Shown: in pieces, positions 49,101-56,501 of the stretch | How positions within the stretch are numbered: the first letter of the stretch is position 1 | How the letters are laid out: each line of letters begins with the position of its first letter | Assembly: GCF_004346035.1 (NCBI RefSeq) | Contig: NZ_SLZN01000002.1 | Coordinates: forward strand, 62,001-126,000 | DNA: 64,000 bases | Origin: Acidomonas methanolica | Lineage (GTDB): Bacteria > Pseudomonadota > Alphaproteobacteria > Acetobacterales > Acetobacteraceae | Direction of reading: 5' to 3' | Position numbers and translations under genes: made by a program | The notes under the pieces: model-generated | Database searches by the model: none | Seen by the model: only the letters and a program-made list of their open reading frames with translations | What the model was told of the DNA's origin: nothing

Positions 49101-50656
49101 GGCTGACGGATGACCGCACCGCCGCCGAAACGGCCCTCGCGGCGCTGGAGGTCGAGGCGCGGGCACAGTCTCTCGCCGTGCTGGAGGCCGACGCCGCACG
49201 CCATGGCGCCGCGCGCGATGCGGCTCTCAGGCGGCTTCAGGATCTCCGCGCCGGTCTGGCGAAAAACGAGGCGGATCGCGCCTCCTGCGCGACCCGCCAC
49301 ACGGCGCTGAGCCGGCGGCGCGCCGAGGCGCTGGCGCGGGAAGCCGCCCTTCTGCCCGAACATGCCGCGCGCCGTCTGGCGCTCGACGAGCAGCGCGCCG
49401 CGCTCGCCGCCCTTGGCGAGCCTCCCGCGCTCGATACCGTGGAGGCCGCCGCCCACGCTGCGCGCGGCGTGCTGGACGAGGCGAGCGCGACGCTGGACGG
49501 TGCGCGTACCCGGCTCGCTTTGCTTCACGCCGAACAGCAACGCATCGCCGAGACACTGCCCGCCCTGCGCGCGCGGATCGACTCCGGAACGAGCCGCCTC
49601 GACACGCTGCGCCGGGATCGCGAGGAAGCCGCCCGCCGCCTAGGACTCCTGCATGCCGCCCTGCGCGAGGCCGAGGCGCTTCCCGATCGTCTGCACGAGC
49701 GCGCCGCGCGTCAGGCCGAAGCGCTGACCCTCGCCGGGCAGGAGGCCGACGCGGCCGATCACGCCCTTCAGGAGATCGAAGCCGCCCTGCGGGATGTGGC
49801 CGTGCAGCGGGACAACGAAGCCGCCCGCGCCCGCGCGGCCCGCGAGGATGAAATCCGGCTGACGGAACGGCGCGAGCAGGTCGTTGCGGCGCTGGAGACG
49901 CTGCGCGCCGCCGGAGACGCGCCGGACGGCCCGCCGCCCGCCGATCTCTCGGACTCCGCCGAGACCGCGCTCCGCCGCCGGGTCGCGCGGCTGATTCGCG
50001 AACGTGACGCGCTCGGCCCGGTCAATCTTCGCGCCGAGCAGGACCATGCCGAGGCCCGCGCCCAGGCTGACACGCTGGCGGCGGAGCAGGGCGAGTTGCA
50101 CGAGGCCGTCAACCGCCTGCGCGGTTCGATCGGCCATCTGAACCGCGAGGGGCGCGAGCGGCTTCAGGCCGTGTTCGCCCAGGTGGACCAGCATTTCCAG
50201 GCGCTCTTTTCCCGCATGTTCGGCGGTGGACGCGCCCATCTCGGCCTCGTCGGCAGCGACGACCCGCTGGAGGCGGGGCTGGAAATCTTCGCCCAACCGC
50301 CGGGGAAGAAACTCTCCACCCTCTCCCTTCTCTCAGGCGGCGAGCAGGCCCTGACCGCGCTTTCTCTCGTCTTCGCCGCCTTCAAATGCCAGCCCGCGCC
50401 GATCTGCGTGCTGGACGAGGTGGACGCGCCGCTCGACGACGCCAATGTGGAGCGTCTCTGCGCCCTGACGCGCGACATGGCGGAGGAATCCGGCACGCGT
50501 TTCCTCGTGGTCACGCATCACCAGTTGACCATGGCGCATATGAACCGGCTCTTCGGCGTCACGATGCAGGAGCGCGGGGTCAGCCGCGTGCTTTCCGTCG
50601 ATCTTTCCAGCGCAACGCAATTCGCCGAGACCAGCATCGCTCCTCACCTCTCGTAA
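46133..50656 (+). CDS. smc: Chromosome segregation protein SMC
   Basis: SMC is the ATPase arm protein of the condensin complex that compacts and organises newly replicated DNA. Walker A GPNGCGKS lies at 33-40; two long alanine/glutamate/arginine-rich coiled coils (about 165-690 and 820-1330) flank a hinge-like non-helical region (about 690-810); the C-terminal head has the LSGGEQ signature near 1399-1404 and Walker B CVLDEVDAPLDD. The 1507-aa length is well above the usual 1150-1250 aa, chiefly from longer coiled coils. The gene has no scpA/scpB neighbours here. ATG 46133 begins immediately before the conserved ITRLRITGFKSFAD. Confidence 0.96.
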   Translation: MTAKITRLRITGFKSFADAATIDILPGLTGIVGPNGCGKSNVVEALRWSMGESSARALRGGELDDLIFAGTGVRPARSLAEVTVWLEDATGLAPAPFAESAELEITRRAERGAGSDFRLNGKSVRARDVTTLFADLSSGARSSSIISQNRVSTLIAAKPEERRALLEEAAGISGLHARRHDAELKLRQTEANLARAEDLRVQIEARLESLGEQTAQARRYRELAAALRADEAHLHALLHARAELAVTRTASALAQAQAMLAEAGALAEAAAAEETRHRDALSPTRQKRDTARAALERHRVLAESAAQEEQEARRALDEATRRVDEGAKDEAAAAARFAEAAALLREDIETGDRLEAAARLLPDRLAMAEADRDAAETRFETARGQSEQANEALVQARMARDTHSRRREETTAHLARITAELAKLTSTLDALRADLPMEDDLAALATQCDALDGEIAARRQALAEAESDAQETRLAAELAERALAEGRRLDREREAERQRLSARLGQMLEQEKSLLSARDAATQALRAEAALAEMETAEARSAAALDEARHAEEQARAAASEAATARLEAESRAHTLRERVSLAQRDCTATETALQRARTQADEARHALESAQEKLVPSTEIEAQAEAVKRAEDALAALLAAIARLETDAAIRKTDVETHAAALAEAETTVVRLRAHCEGLAPETPEAASDTVLPLIRQITFPPELARGLAVALADGLDAPVGADESLPLAWRPLPPMTPAPLPPGVTPLNERVEAPSALDRLLASIGVVTDPQDGFRFQPQLQPGQALVTAEGALWRWDGYRIAANRPNHAARQLERHQAYLALQRQIAEVESTLPALRAEADARMTALKSTEDALSSQRRERATTEQTLARARSDAASCANRAASARLAADAAERGLEIAAAALAEAATRAEDARNALAALPALAEIELQAHDLSDRSETARVAMEMAARRRAEAARAAELAGDTVRQARLRHDSAAGKLETLIPALARLTDDRTAAETALAALEVEARAQSLAVLEADAARHGAARDAALRRLQDLRAGLAKNEADRASCATRHTALSRRRAEALAREAALLPEHAARRLALDEQRAALAALGEPPALDTVEAAAHAARGVLDEASATLDGARTRLALLHAEQQRIAETLPALRARIDSGTSRLDTLRRDREEAARRLGLLHAALREAEALPDRLHERAARQAEALTLAGQEADAADHALQEIEAALRDVAVQRDNEAARARAAREDEIRLTERREQVVAALETLRAAGDAPDGPPPADLSDSAETALRRRVARLIRERDALGPVNLRAEQDHAEARAQADTLAAEQGELHEAVNRLRGSIGHLNREGRERLQAVFAQVDQHFQALFSRMFGGGRAHLGLVGSDDPLEAGLEIFAQPPGKKLSTLSLLSGGEQALTALSLVFAAFKCQPAPICVLDEVDAPLDDANVERLCALTRDMAEESGTRFLVVTHHQLTMAHMNRLFGVTMQERGVSRVLSVDLSSATQFAETSIAPHLS

Positions 50657-50683
50657 TCTCATTCCCCCATCACCACTTTGTCA

Positions 50684-50689
50684 TATAAT
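50684..50689 (+). promoter_or_regulatory. Consensus -10 box (TATAAT) upstream of the phosphatase gene
   Basis: A perfect TATAAT lies 28 bases after the smc stop. The matching -35 region (about 50661-50666, ATTCCC) is poor. A start of transcription near 50696 would fit the TTG start at 50741 and argues against the longer reading frame from 50678. Confidence 0.4.
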
Positions 50690-50740
50690 GAATGCGTGAG
50701 AGGCTCGTTTGCATGTTGTTTCACAACGCAGCGGAAGCCA

Positions 50741-51502
50741 TTGAACAGGATTCGGGCGCTGGATCAGATTCTTCCCCTCGTCGCGCGTCGCCCTACGGTG
50801 GCAGCGCCAGATTTGCCGGTCGTCGCGGCCGCGCGCGGGCTGCGCGTGGTCGGCGACGTGCATGGCGATCTGGCCGCGTTCGAACATGCCGTGGCGACCG
50901 AGCGCTTCATCATCCAGCTCGGCGATCTGGTCGATCATGGGCCGGACAGCGCGGGCGCGCTACGGCTGATGATCGACCTGATGGATGACGGACGCGGCCT
51001 CTTCATCCTCGGCAATCACGACCGCAAGCTCGGGCGCGCGCTCGCCGGGCACCGCCTCCGCCGCGACCCGCCGCTGGAAGCGACGTTGCGCCAGCTTTCC
51101 AGCCCGCTCCAGGCGGGATTGCGCGAACGCGCGCTCGACGCGCTGATCTCCGCCCCGGCCTGGCTGACGCTCGGCTCCCTCGTCTTCGTCCATGGCGGTT
51201 TCCATACCGGCATGCTGATCGAGGAGCCGCCCCCTGGTCTCGGCCCCATCACCCCGCTGCTGGCGCGCGCGCTGTTCGGCGAGACAACGGGAAAAATGCA
51301 GTCGGACGGCTATCCGGAACGAAAACTGAGATGGATAGATCACATTCCGGCCGGACATGTGGTTTATTGTGGCCATGACAGACGCTCGACAGATGGACGC
51401 CCCTGGATTCGCGCCGGCCGCAACGGCGGACGCGCGGTCTTCACCGATCTCGGCGCCGGCAAAGGCGGCCACCTCGCCTGGGTCGATATCGATCCCGCCT
51501 GA
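50741..51502 (+). CDS. Calcineurin-like metallophosphoesterase (PPP-type serine/threonine phosphatase-like)
   Basis: The 253-aa product carries the three metal-binding signatures of PPP phosphatases in order: GDVHGDL, GDLVDHGPDS and GNHDRKL, followed by VFVHGGFH and a late YCGHDRR histidine. Substrates may be phosphoproteins or dinucleotide polyphosphates (ApaH-like); the sequence does not decide. The start at TTG 50741 is preferred over 50678 since the longer frame would span a TATAAT box and a non-conserved Cys-rich stretch. It heads a tight cluster with a chorismate mutase and a SixA-like phosphatase. Confidence 0.85.
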   Translation: MNRIRALDQILPLVARRPTVAAPDLPVVAAARGLRVVGDVHGDLAAFEHAVATERFIIQLGDLVDHGPDSAGALRLMIDLMDDGRGLFILGNHDRKLGRALAGHRLRRDPPLEATLRQLSSPLQAGLRERALDALISAPAWLTLGSLVFVHGGFHTGMLIEEPPPGLGPITPLLARALFGETTGKMQSDGYPERKLRWIDHIPAGHVVYCGHDRRSTDGRPWIRAGRNGGRAVFTDLGAGKGGHLAWVDIDPA

Positions 51503-51818
51503 GGAGGCGCGCGCGCGGCTGGAGATGCATCGGCAGAGCATCGACAACATCGACGCCGCCCTGATCCATATGCTGGCCGAGCGCTTCCGCCACACCCAGA
51601 GCGTCGGGGAGTTGAAGGCGAAGGCGGGTCTGCCCGCCGCCGACCCGTCCCGCGAGGCCCGGCAGATCGCCCGGCTGCGGGAACTGGCGGCCAATGCGCG
51701 GCTGGACCCAGATTTCGCGGAGAAATTTCTCGCCTTCATCATCCGCGAGGTGATCCGCCATCACGACACCATCGCCGGACGCGTCGCGCCCGACGCGCCT
51801 GCCGAGGGCCGCTCATGA
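51375..51818 (+). CDS. Chorismate mutase, AroQ type
   Basis: Chorismate mutase converts chorismate to prephenate for phenylalanine and tyrosine. The last 100 residues match the all-helical AroQ monomer: EARARLEMHRQSIDNIDAAL with the arginine and D, LLAERF-like MLAERFRHTQSVGELKA, then the REARQIARLRELAANARL and FLAFIIREVIRHH helices. The start is uncertain. ATG 51375 would overlap the preceding phosphatase gene by 128 bp in another frame and add about 45 Ala/Pro-rich residues; ATG 51526 would cut into helix 1. A non-ATG start near 51480 is possible. The stop overlaps sixA by four bases. Confidence 0.85.
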   Translation: MTDARQMDAPGFAPAATADARSSPISAPAKAATSPGSISIPPEEARARLEMHRQSIDNIDAALIHMLAERFRHTQSVGELKAKAGLPAADPSREARQIARLRELAANARLDPDFAEKFLAFIIREVIRHHDTIAGRVAPDAPAEGRS

Positions 51819-52327
51819 CGCCGCATCTTCTCATTCTCGTCCGCCACGCCAAGGCGATGCCGCATGATTATTGCGCCGATCGCGATCGCCCGCTGGACGG
51901 GCAGGGCCGCGAGCAGGCACGCAGTACCGGCGAGGCGCTGGCCGAATCCGGCCTGTTGCCGGAGGGACTTCATGTCTGGTGCAGCCCGTCCGCCCGGACG
52001 CGGGAGACCCTCGAAGGGCTCCAGCCCTCCCTGCCCGCGGATACGAAGACGCTGATCGTCGAATCACTCTACGAGGCGGATACGGCCTTGCTGTCCGAGA
52101 TGCTGCGCGAAACGCCCGAGGGCGTCGAGGCGCTGATGATCGTCGGCCACAATCCGACCATTGCCGAGACGGCGCATGAACTGCTCAGCGCCTCGACGGA
52201 CCATCCGGACGTAACGATCCTGCTTTCGGGCTTCCCCACCGGCTCCGCCGCCGTTTTCCGTGTGAACTCGGATTGGGCCGGCCTCTCACCGGCGACGTCG
52301 AAGCTGATCTTCCACACGATTCCGTAA
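51815..52327 (+). CDS. sixA: Histidine phosphatase family protein (SixA-like)
   Basis: The 170-aa product has the catalytic RHA motif (LVRHAKAMPHD, residues about 9-19), the DRPLDGQGREQA segment, the SPSARTRET second-arginine motif and VGHNPTIAE with the second histidine. This order is that of SixA, a phosphohistidine phosphatase acting on His-phosphotransfer domains. Other phosphate esters are possible substrates. The ATG overlaps the chorismate mutase stop (ATGA), so it is coupled to it. Confidence 0.9.
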   Translation: MTPHLLILVRHAKAMPHDYCADRDRPLDGQGREQARSTGEALAESGLLPEGLHVWCSPSARTRETLEGLQPSLPADTKTLIVESLYEADTALLSEMLRETPEGVEALMIVGHNPTIAETAHELLSASTDHPDVTILLSGFPTGSAAVFRVNSDWAGLSPATSKLIFHTIP

Positions 52328-52377
52328 AAGCGGCGCGCGATCAAATCTTCCCCGGGGCAACGTCAGTCAGGGCGGCG

Positions 52378-52632
52378 TCAGTCGCAATCACACCCGCGCG
52401 TCGCCCCCTGATCGCCACGCACGATGTGATGGTCGATCCATTCGGAAACCAGCCGCCGTGCCTCATTGAGCGACGCCTCGGGATGATGAATCCGATAGAG
52501 CGTCGTGCATGCGGCGAAGGCCTGATAGTCAGGCTGGCCGACCTCGCGCAACTCCTGATAGGCGGTGACGACGGCACGTTCACAATTACGACCGATGCGG
52601 CGCGGGTCAACAGTCACGGATGGCAATTCCAA
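52378..52632 (-). CDS. Small hypothetical protein
   Basis: The 84-aa frame has balanced, protein-like composition with predicted helices (CERAVVTAYQELREVGQPDYQAFAACTTLYRIHHP and LNEARRLVSEWIDHHI) and ends in a Cys-Asp-Cys-Asp tail. It opens at TTG 52632 without a clear ribosome site; an in-frame GTG six codons in is an alternative. It is convergent with sixA (50-bp gap) and divergent from pyrE. I do not recognise the family; the pattern is more protein-like than the overlapping frames in this interval. Confidence 0.6.
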   Translation of the reverse strand: MELPSVTVDPRRIGRNCERAVVTAYQELREVGQPDYQAFAACTTLYRIHHPEASLNEARRLVSEWIDHHIVRGDQGATRGCDCD

Positions 52633-52663
52633 TTGAGAGTGATTTGCAAGTCCTGCCTATAAT
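52633..52663 (+). promoter_or_regulatory. Candidate pyrE promoter
   Basis: TATAAT at 52658-52663 is preceded after 19 bases by TTGAGA (52633-52638). The predicted transcript has a leader of about 90 bases before the ATG at 52763. That leader contains a perfect hairpin, GCGGCC-GCA-GGCCGC, at 52718-52732. Confidence 0.45.
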
Positions 52664-52762
52664 AAGACCGGCTCCGCCTATGACGCAAGCACTACCTCCT
52701 GTATGAAGAATTTGTCAGCGGCCGCAGGCCGCGCGAGGTCAATTTCGGGAGCAGACGACACG

Positions 52763-53551
52763 ATGACCAATGGCAATCGGGGGACCAACGGCAATCGGGG
52801 AACCAGCGGCGACCAGGGCAGCATCTTCGCGGGACGGCAGACCCAGTGGGACCGCGACGCGGCGCTCACCACCGCGCGTATCCTCCTTGAGATCAAGGCT
52901 GTGAATTTCCGCCCCGAGGAGCCGTACACCCTGACGTCGGGCTGGAAATCGCCGGTCTATATCGATTGCCGCAAGATCATCTTCTTCCCCCGCGCGCGCG
53001 CCAAGATCGTCGAACTCGGCGTCGAGAAGATCGGCCGCCATATCGGATATGAAAGCATCGACGCCGTGGTGGGCGGCGAGACGGCGGGTATTCCCTTCGC
53101 CGCCTGGATCGCCGACCGGATGATGACCCCCATGGCCTATGTGCGCAAGAAGCCGAAGGGTTTCGGCCGCAATGCGCAGATCGAGGGCGACGTGCCCGAG
53201 AACATGCGCACGCTTCTGGTGGAGGATCTGACCACGGACGGCGCCTCGAAGATCCGCTTCGCCAAGGCGTTGCGCGATGCCGGTGCGATCGTCGACCATA
53301 CCTTCGTCATCTTCTTCTACGGTGTCTTCCCCGGCGCGCATCGCACGCTGGCGGAAATGAACATTTCGCTTCACGCGCTCTGCACCTGGTGGGATGTGCT
53401 CGAAGCCTGCGCGGGCGGTGATTATTTCTCCGAAAGCGACAGCGCCGAGGTTCGGCGCTTCCTCGAAGACCCCTGCGGCTGGTCGAAGCGCCATGGCGGC
53501 GTCGGCAGCGCGGAAGAGGCTCTGGCGCTCAAGGCGCAGGCCGAGGGCTGA
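52763..53551 (+). CDS. pyrE: Orotate phosphoribosyltransferase
   Basis: PyrE makes orotidine 5'-phosphate from orotate and PRPP in pyrimidine synthesis. The core has FTLTSGWKSPVYIDCRK-like EEPYTLTSGWKSPVYIDCRK, VVGGETAGIPFAAWIADR, KKPKGFGRNAQIEG and the PRPP loop LLVEDLTTDGASK. The protein is 262 aa, longer than the usual 210-230. Part of the excess is an N-terminal extension whose codons form three 18-bp repeats (TNGNRG-type), and part is a C-terminal tail. ATG 52763 follows GGGAG; an in-frame ATG at 52703 would include more leader. murI starts five bases after the stop. Confidence 0.95.
   Translation: MTNGNRGTNGNRGTSGDQGSIFAGRQTQWDRDAALTTARILLEIKAVNFRPEEPYTLTSGWKSPVYIDCRKIIFFPRARAKIVELGVEKIGRHIGYESIDAVVGGETAGIPFAAWIADRMMTPMAYVRKKPKGFGRNAQIEGDVPENMRTLLVEDLTTDGASKIRFAKALRDAGAIVDHTFVIFFYGVFPGAHRTLAEMNISLHALCTWWDVLEACAGGDYFSESDSAEVRRFLEDPCGWSKRHGGVGSAEEALALKAQAEG
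52766..52819 (+). repeat. 18-bp tandem repeat at the 5' end of pyrE
   Basis: Three in-frame units at 52766-52783, 52784-52801 and 52802-52819 encode TNGNRG, TNGNRG and TSGDQG. The first two differ at two bases; the third is more diverged. Being multiples of three, changes in copy number would keep the reading frame. Confidence 0.85.
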
Positions 53552-53555
53552 CGCC

Positions 53556-54440
53556 GTGCCGGAAGAGAGGCCGGGGCGCGTCCTGGCCTTCGATTCCGGG
53601 ATCGGCGGATTGGGTGTGGTGCGCGCGCTGCGCGCCGCTCTTCCCGCCGCAACGGTGATCGACTACCTCGCCGATAACGCGCTCTTTCCTTACGGTGAAC
53701 AGCCGGACGACCGTCTCGTCGCCCGCATCGTTGCGCTGATCGGGGCGGCGATCGCGGGTCGACGGCCCGATGTGGTGCTGATCGCCTGCAACACCGCCAG
53801 CACGCTCGCCCTCGCCTCTCTCCGGACGCGTTACGACCTGCCTTTCGTCGGCTGTGTGCCGCCTGTCCGCTGGGCCGCGCGCGTCAGCACGAGTCGCGTC
53901 ATCGGCATCCTGGCCACGGCCGCCACCGCCCGCCGCCCCTATCTGCGCGCGCTGCGGGACGAATTCGCGCCGGACTGCACCCTCATCACCCATGGCGCGC
54001 GCGGCCTGGCCGATCTGGCCGAGCGTTCCTTTCTCGGCACTGCGGTGCCGGACGAACTGGTGGCGCGCGAGCTGGACAGTCTGTTCTCCCAGCCCGATGG
54101 CGCGCGGATCGACGCCGTCGGGCTCGGCTGCACCCATTACACCTTTCTCGCCGACGCCTTCGCGCGCCTCTCGCCGCCGGGCGTGCACTGGCTGGACCCG
54201 GCGGAGGCCGTAGCCCATCGGGTTGCGACGGTTCTCGCCACGCGGAGCTCGATTGCCGGGGACTTGACCGCAGGAGATACGCCACCTCCGTTCCTGGCGG
54301 AGGAAATGCTGCTCACCGGCCCGGCCCCGGATGCCGAGGCGCTGGATCGCGCCGTGCGCCGGATCGGCTATCGCGGTTTCCGCGTGCTGACCCCGGTCGA
54401 AACCGGGGAAGCGCCTCAGTTGGCGCGATTGACGGTATAG
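53556..54440 (+). CDS. murI: Glutamate racemase
   Basis: MurI supplies D-glutamate for peptidoglycan. The 294-aa product has FDSGIGGLGVVRAL at the start, the first catalytic cysteine in ACNTAST and the second in GLGCTHYTF, with the expected spacing. GTG 53556 starts it just before the conserved region. It lies five bases after pyrE, so the two are probably co-transcribed. The 3' end overlaps the convergent polyprenyl synthase gene by 25 bp. Confidence 0.93.
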   Translation: MPEERPGRVLAFDSGIGGLGVVRALRAALPAATVIDYLADNALFPYGEQPDDRLVARIVALIGAAIAGRRPDVVLIACNTASTLALASLRTRYDLPFVGCVPPVRWAARVSTSRVIGILATAATARRPYLRALRDEFAPDCTLITHGARGLADLAERSFLGTAVPDELVARELDSLFSQPDGARIDAVGLGCTHYTFLADAFARLSPPGVHWLDPAEAVAHRVATVLATRSSIAGDLTAGDTPPPFLAEEMLLTGPAPDAEALDRAVRRIGYRGFRVLTPVETGEAPQLARLTV

Positions 54441-55450
54441 GCCGCCGTGTCGATCAACAGACGCCTGATCTCGCTATCCGGGAAGATCTCCAGCGCCTTT
54501 ACCGCCGCATCGGCATAACGCGCGGCGCGATCCAGCGTGACGCGAATCGCATCGGCCTTCTCGATGAGCGCGAGCGCATGGGGCAGATCGTCATCCGTCT
54601 GCTCGCCCGTCTCGATCACGCGCTGCCAGAAGGCCCGTTCCTCCCCATCCGCCGCCCGATAGGCCGCGAGCACGGGCAGAGTGATCTTGCCTTCGCGGAA
54701 ATCGTCGCCCACCGTCTTGCCCAGCACCTGCTGGTCCGCGGCGTAATCCAGCGCGTCATCGACAAGCTGGAACGCCATGCCGAGATTGGTGCCGTACGCG
54801 TCGAGCGCCAGTTCTTCCGCCTCTGGGCGGTCCGCCACCACCGCCCCCACACGGCAGGCCGCGGCGAAGAGTGCCGCCGTCTTGCCGTGGATGACCTCCA
54901 GATAGGTCTCGATCGGGGTCGAGAGATCGTTCTGGGTGGCCATCTGCAACACCTCGCCTTCGGCGATCGTGGCCGAGGCGGCGGACAGAATCGCCATGAC
55001 TTTCAGCGAGCCGTCCGCCGTCATCAACTGGAAAGAGCGTGCGAAGAGAAAATCCCCGACCAGCACGGACGCCTTGTTGCCGAAGACGGCGTTGGCCGAG
55101 GCAAGTCCCCGCCGCATCACGCTCTCGTCCACCACGTCGTCATGCAGCAACGTCGCGGTATGAATGAATTCCACGCAGGCCGCGAGCGCGATATGGCGCT
55201 GCCGGTCCGGCCCCGCCTCGTAGCCGCAGAGATGCGCCGCCGCGAGCGTCAGCAGCGGGCGGATGCGCTTGCCGCCCGCCGCGACCAGATGCGCCCCGAG
55301 TTGCGGGATCAGCGGGACAGGACTGTGCATGCGCGCCACGATCTCGCGATTGCATGCCTCCATATCCGCCTTCAGATAGGCATTCAGCGCCGCCAGAACA
55401 TTCGCAGGGGACGGAGCGCCGTGCCCTCTTGCTTGATCGGCGTCGGTCAT
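54416..55450 (-). CDS. ispB: Polyprenyl diphosphate synthase (octa-/decaprenyl; ubiquinone side chain)
   Basis: This long-chain trans-prenyltransferase makes the isoprenoid tail of ubiquinone. The 344-aa product has the first aspartate-rich motif LLHDDVVDES and the second LVDDALDY, with GKRIRPLL and GKTAALFAAACR motifs in between. Small residues before the first motif (FIHTATLLHDD) are typical of long-chain producers, and Q10 would be usual for this lineage. ATG 55450 is preferred, opening just ahead of the conserved helices; the frame extends 27 codons further upstream without coding signs. It is convergent with murI, overlapping 25 bp. Confidence 0.92.
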   Translation of the reverse strand: MTDADQARGHGAPSPANVLAALNAYLKADMEACNREIVARMHSPVPLIPQLGAHLVAAGGKRIRPLLTLAAAHLCGYEAGPDRQRHIALAACVEFIHTATLLHDDVVDESVMRRGLASANAVFGNKASVLVGDFLFARSFQLMTADGSLKVMAILSAASATIAEGEVLQMATQNDLSTPIETYLEVIHGKTAALFAAACRVGAVVADRPEAEELALDAYGTNLGMAFQLVDDALDYAADQQVLGKTVGDDFREGKITLPVLAAYRAADGEERAFWQRVIETGEQTDDDLPHALALIEKADAIRVTLDRAARYADAAVKALEIFPDSEIRRLLIDTAAYTVNRAN

Positions 55451-55586
55451 GCTGTCAGCAGCACCCAAAACGACTCTCCACTTCTCACCGACGCACCACA
55501 ATGCGTCGGCGTGATATATTGCGCTGCGCAACCGCCGCCCTTAGGCAAGCGCGACGATCCAGCCATGCGGAACAGGTGATGACCAT

Positions 55587-56390
55587 ATGAGCGGCGCCGG
55601 CGAGACGGTCAACCCGATGCCTTCTTCCAACACCCTTCCCGAAACCACCCAGGGCACGCTTCTGGGCGGGCGCGTGGTCTATCGTCAGTTCCGTCAGGGA
55701 TATCGCACAGGGATCGAGCCGGTTCTGCTCGCCGCTCTCATTCCCGCCCGCGAAGGCGATTATGTGCTGGAAGGCGGATGCGGCGCGGGTGCCGGGTTGC
55801 TCTGCCTGAATGCCAGAGTCGGCGGCCTTCGCGGCATCGGCCTCGAAGCCGACCCTGCGACCGTCACTCTCGCCCGCGTCAATTTCGCCCTCAACGACGT
55901 GGCCGGGCTGCTGGACGCGTTGCCGGCGCGGCTGCCGGCTTTGCCCGATGGGCTGCGCACCCACGCCCCCATGCCGAACGGGCGCTTTCATCACAGCTTC
56001 GCCAATCCGCCCTGGCACCGCGCCGACTTCACTCCCTCTCCCGAGTCCCGTCGTCGCCTCGCCCTCAGCGCACCGACGGAGGGCTGGACGAGTTGGATCG
56101 CCACGCTCGCCCGATGGACTGCTCCGGGCGGGACGCTCAGCCTCGCCCTGCCCGCCGCCGCGACGGAAGATGCGCTTCCCGCGCTGGGCGCCGCCGGGTG
56201 CGGCAGCATCGTTCTCTTTCCCCTCTGGCCGAAACAGGGAGTCCCTGCCCGGCTCGTCCTTCTCCGCGCGACGATCGGCGGGCGCGGCGCGTTCCGGCTG
56301 GCCTCCGGTCTGGTGCTTCATGAAACCGACGGTAGCTTTACCGCGGAAGCCCAGGCGATCCTACGGGACGGCAGAAGCATCATGTTGTGA
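55587..56390 (+). CDS. TrmN6-like tRNA1(Val) (adenine-37-N6)-methyltransferase
   Basis: The 267-aa SAM-dependent methyltransferase has motif I VLEGGCGAGAGLLCL, an acidic GIGLEADP motif II and the amino-methyltransferase motif NPPW (HSFANPPWHR), which marks N6-adenine or related base methylation. N-terminal GGRVVYRQFRQGYRTGIEPVLLAAL matches the YfiC/TrmN6 group. A glutamine methyltransferase role cannot be fully excluded. A second ATG at 55617 could also be used. The gene is divergent from ispB and is followed by two hairpins before the convergent nrdB. Confidence 0.8.
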   Translation: MSGAGETVNPMPSSNTLPETTQGTLLGGRVVYRQFRQGYRTGIEPVLLAALIPAREGDYVLEGGCGAGAGLLCLNARVGGLRGIGLEADPATVTLARVNFALNDVAGLLDALPARLPALPDGLRTHAPMPNGRFHHSFANPPWHRADFTPSPESRRRLALSAPTEGWTSWIATLARWTAPGGTLSLALPAAATEDALPALGAAGCGSIVLFPLWPKQGVPARLVLLRATIGGRGAFRLASGLVLHETDGSFTAEAQAILRDGRSIML

Positions 56391-56408
56391 CGTGGATTGC
56401 CCGAGGTT

Positions 56409-56431
56409 CTTCTTTTTCTGAAGAAAAGAAG
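56409..56431 (+). terminator. AT-rich hairpin downstream of the TrmN6-like gene
   Basis: CTTCTTTT (56409-56416) pairs perfectly with AAAAGAAG (56424-56431) across a 7-base loop, 18 bases after the stop codon. The A/T-only run stands out strongly in GC-rich DNA. A related imperfect element is at 33668-33693. It may act as a terminator or be a copy of a dispersed palindrome. Confidence 0.45.
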
Positions 56432-56451
56432 CAAAATACTTTTGATACTTT

Positions 56452-56484
56452 GACTACGGAGTCTCATTGAGAGACTCCGTAGTC
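56452..56484. terminator. Perfect 14-bp inverted repeat between convergent genes (bidirectional terminator candidate)
   Basis: GACTACGGAGTCTC (56452-56465) and GAGACTCCGTAGTC (56471-56484) form a perfect 14-bp stem with loop ATTGA, 17 bases beyond the nrdB stop. On the minus strand it is followed by AAAGTATCAAAAGTATTTTG, which is not a clean U-tract. Position and stability make a shared terminator the simplest explanation. Confidence 0.7.
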
Positions 56485-56501
56485 GAGTCGCAAATGCAGA
56501 T

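Noticed and set aside
50678-50740. Longer N-terminus for the metallophosphoesterase
   Set aside because: The extension is Cys-rich, unlike the family, and a perfect TATAAT falls inside it.
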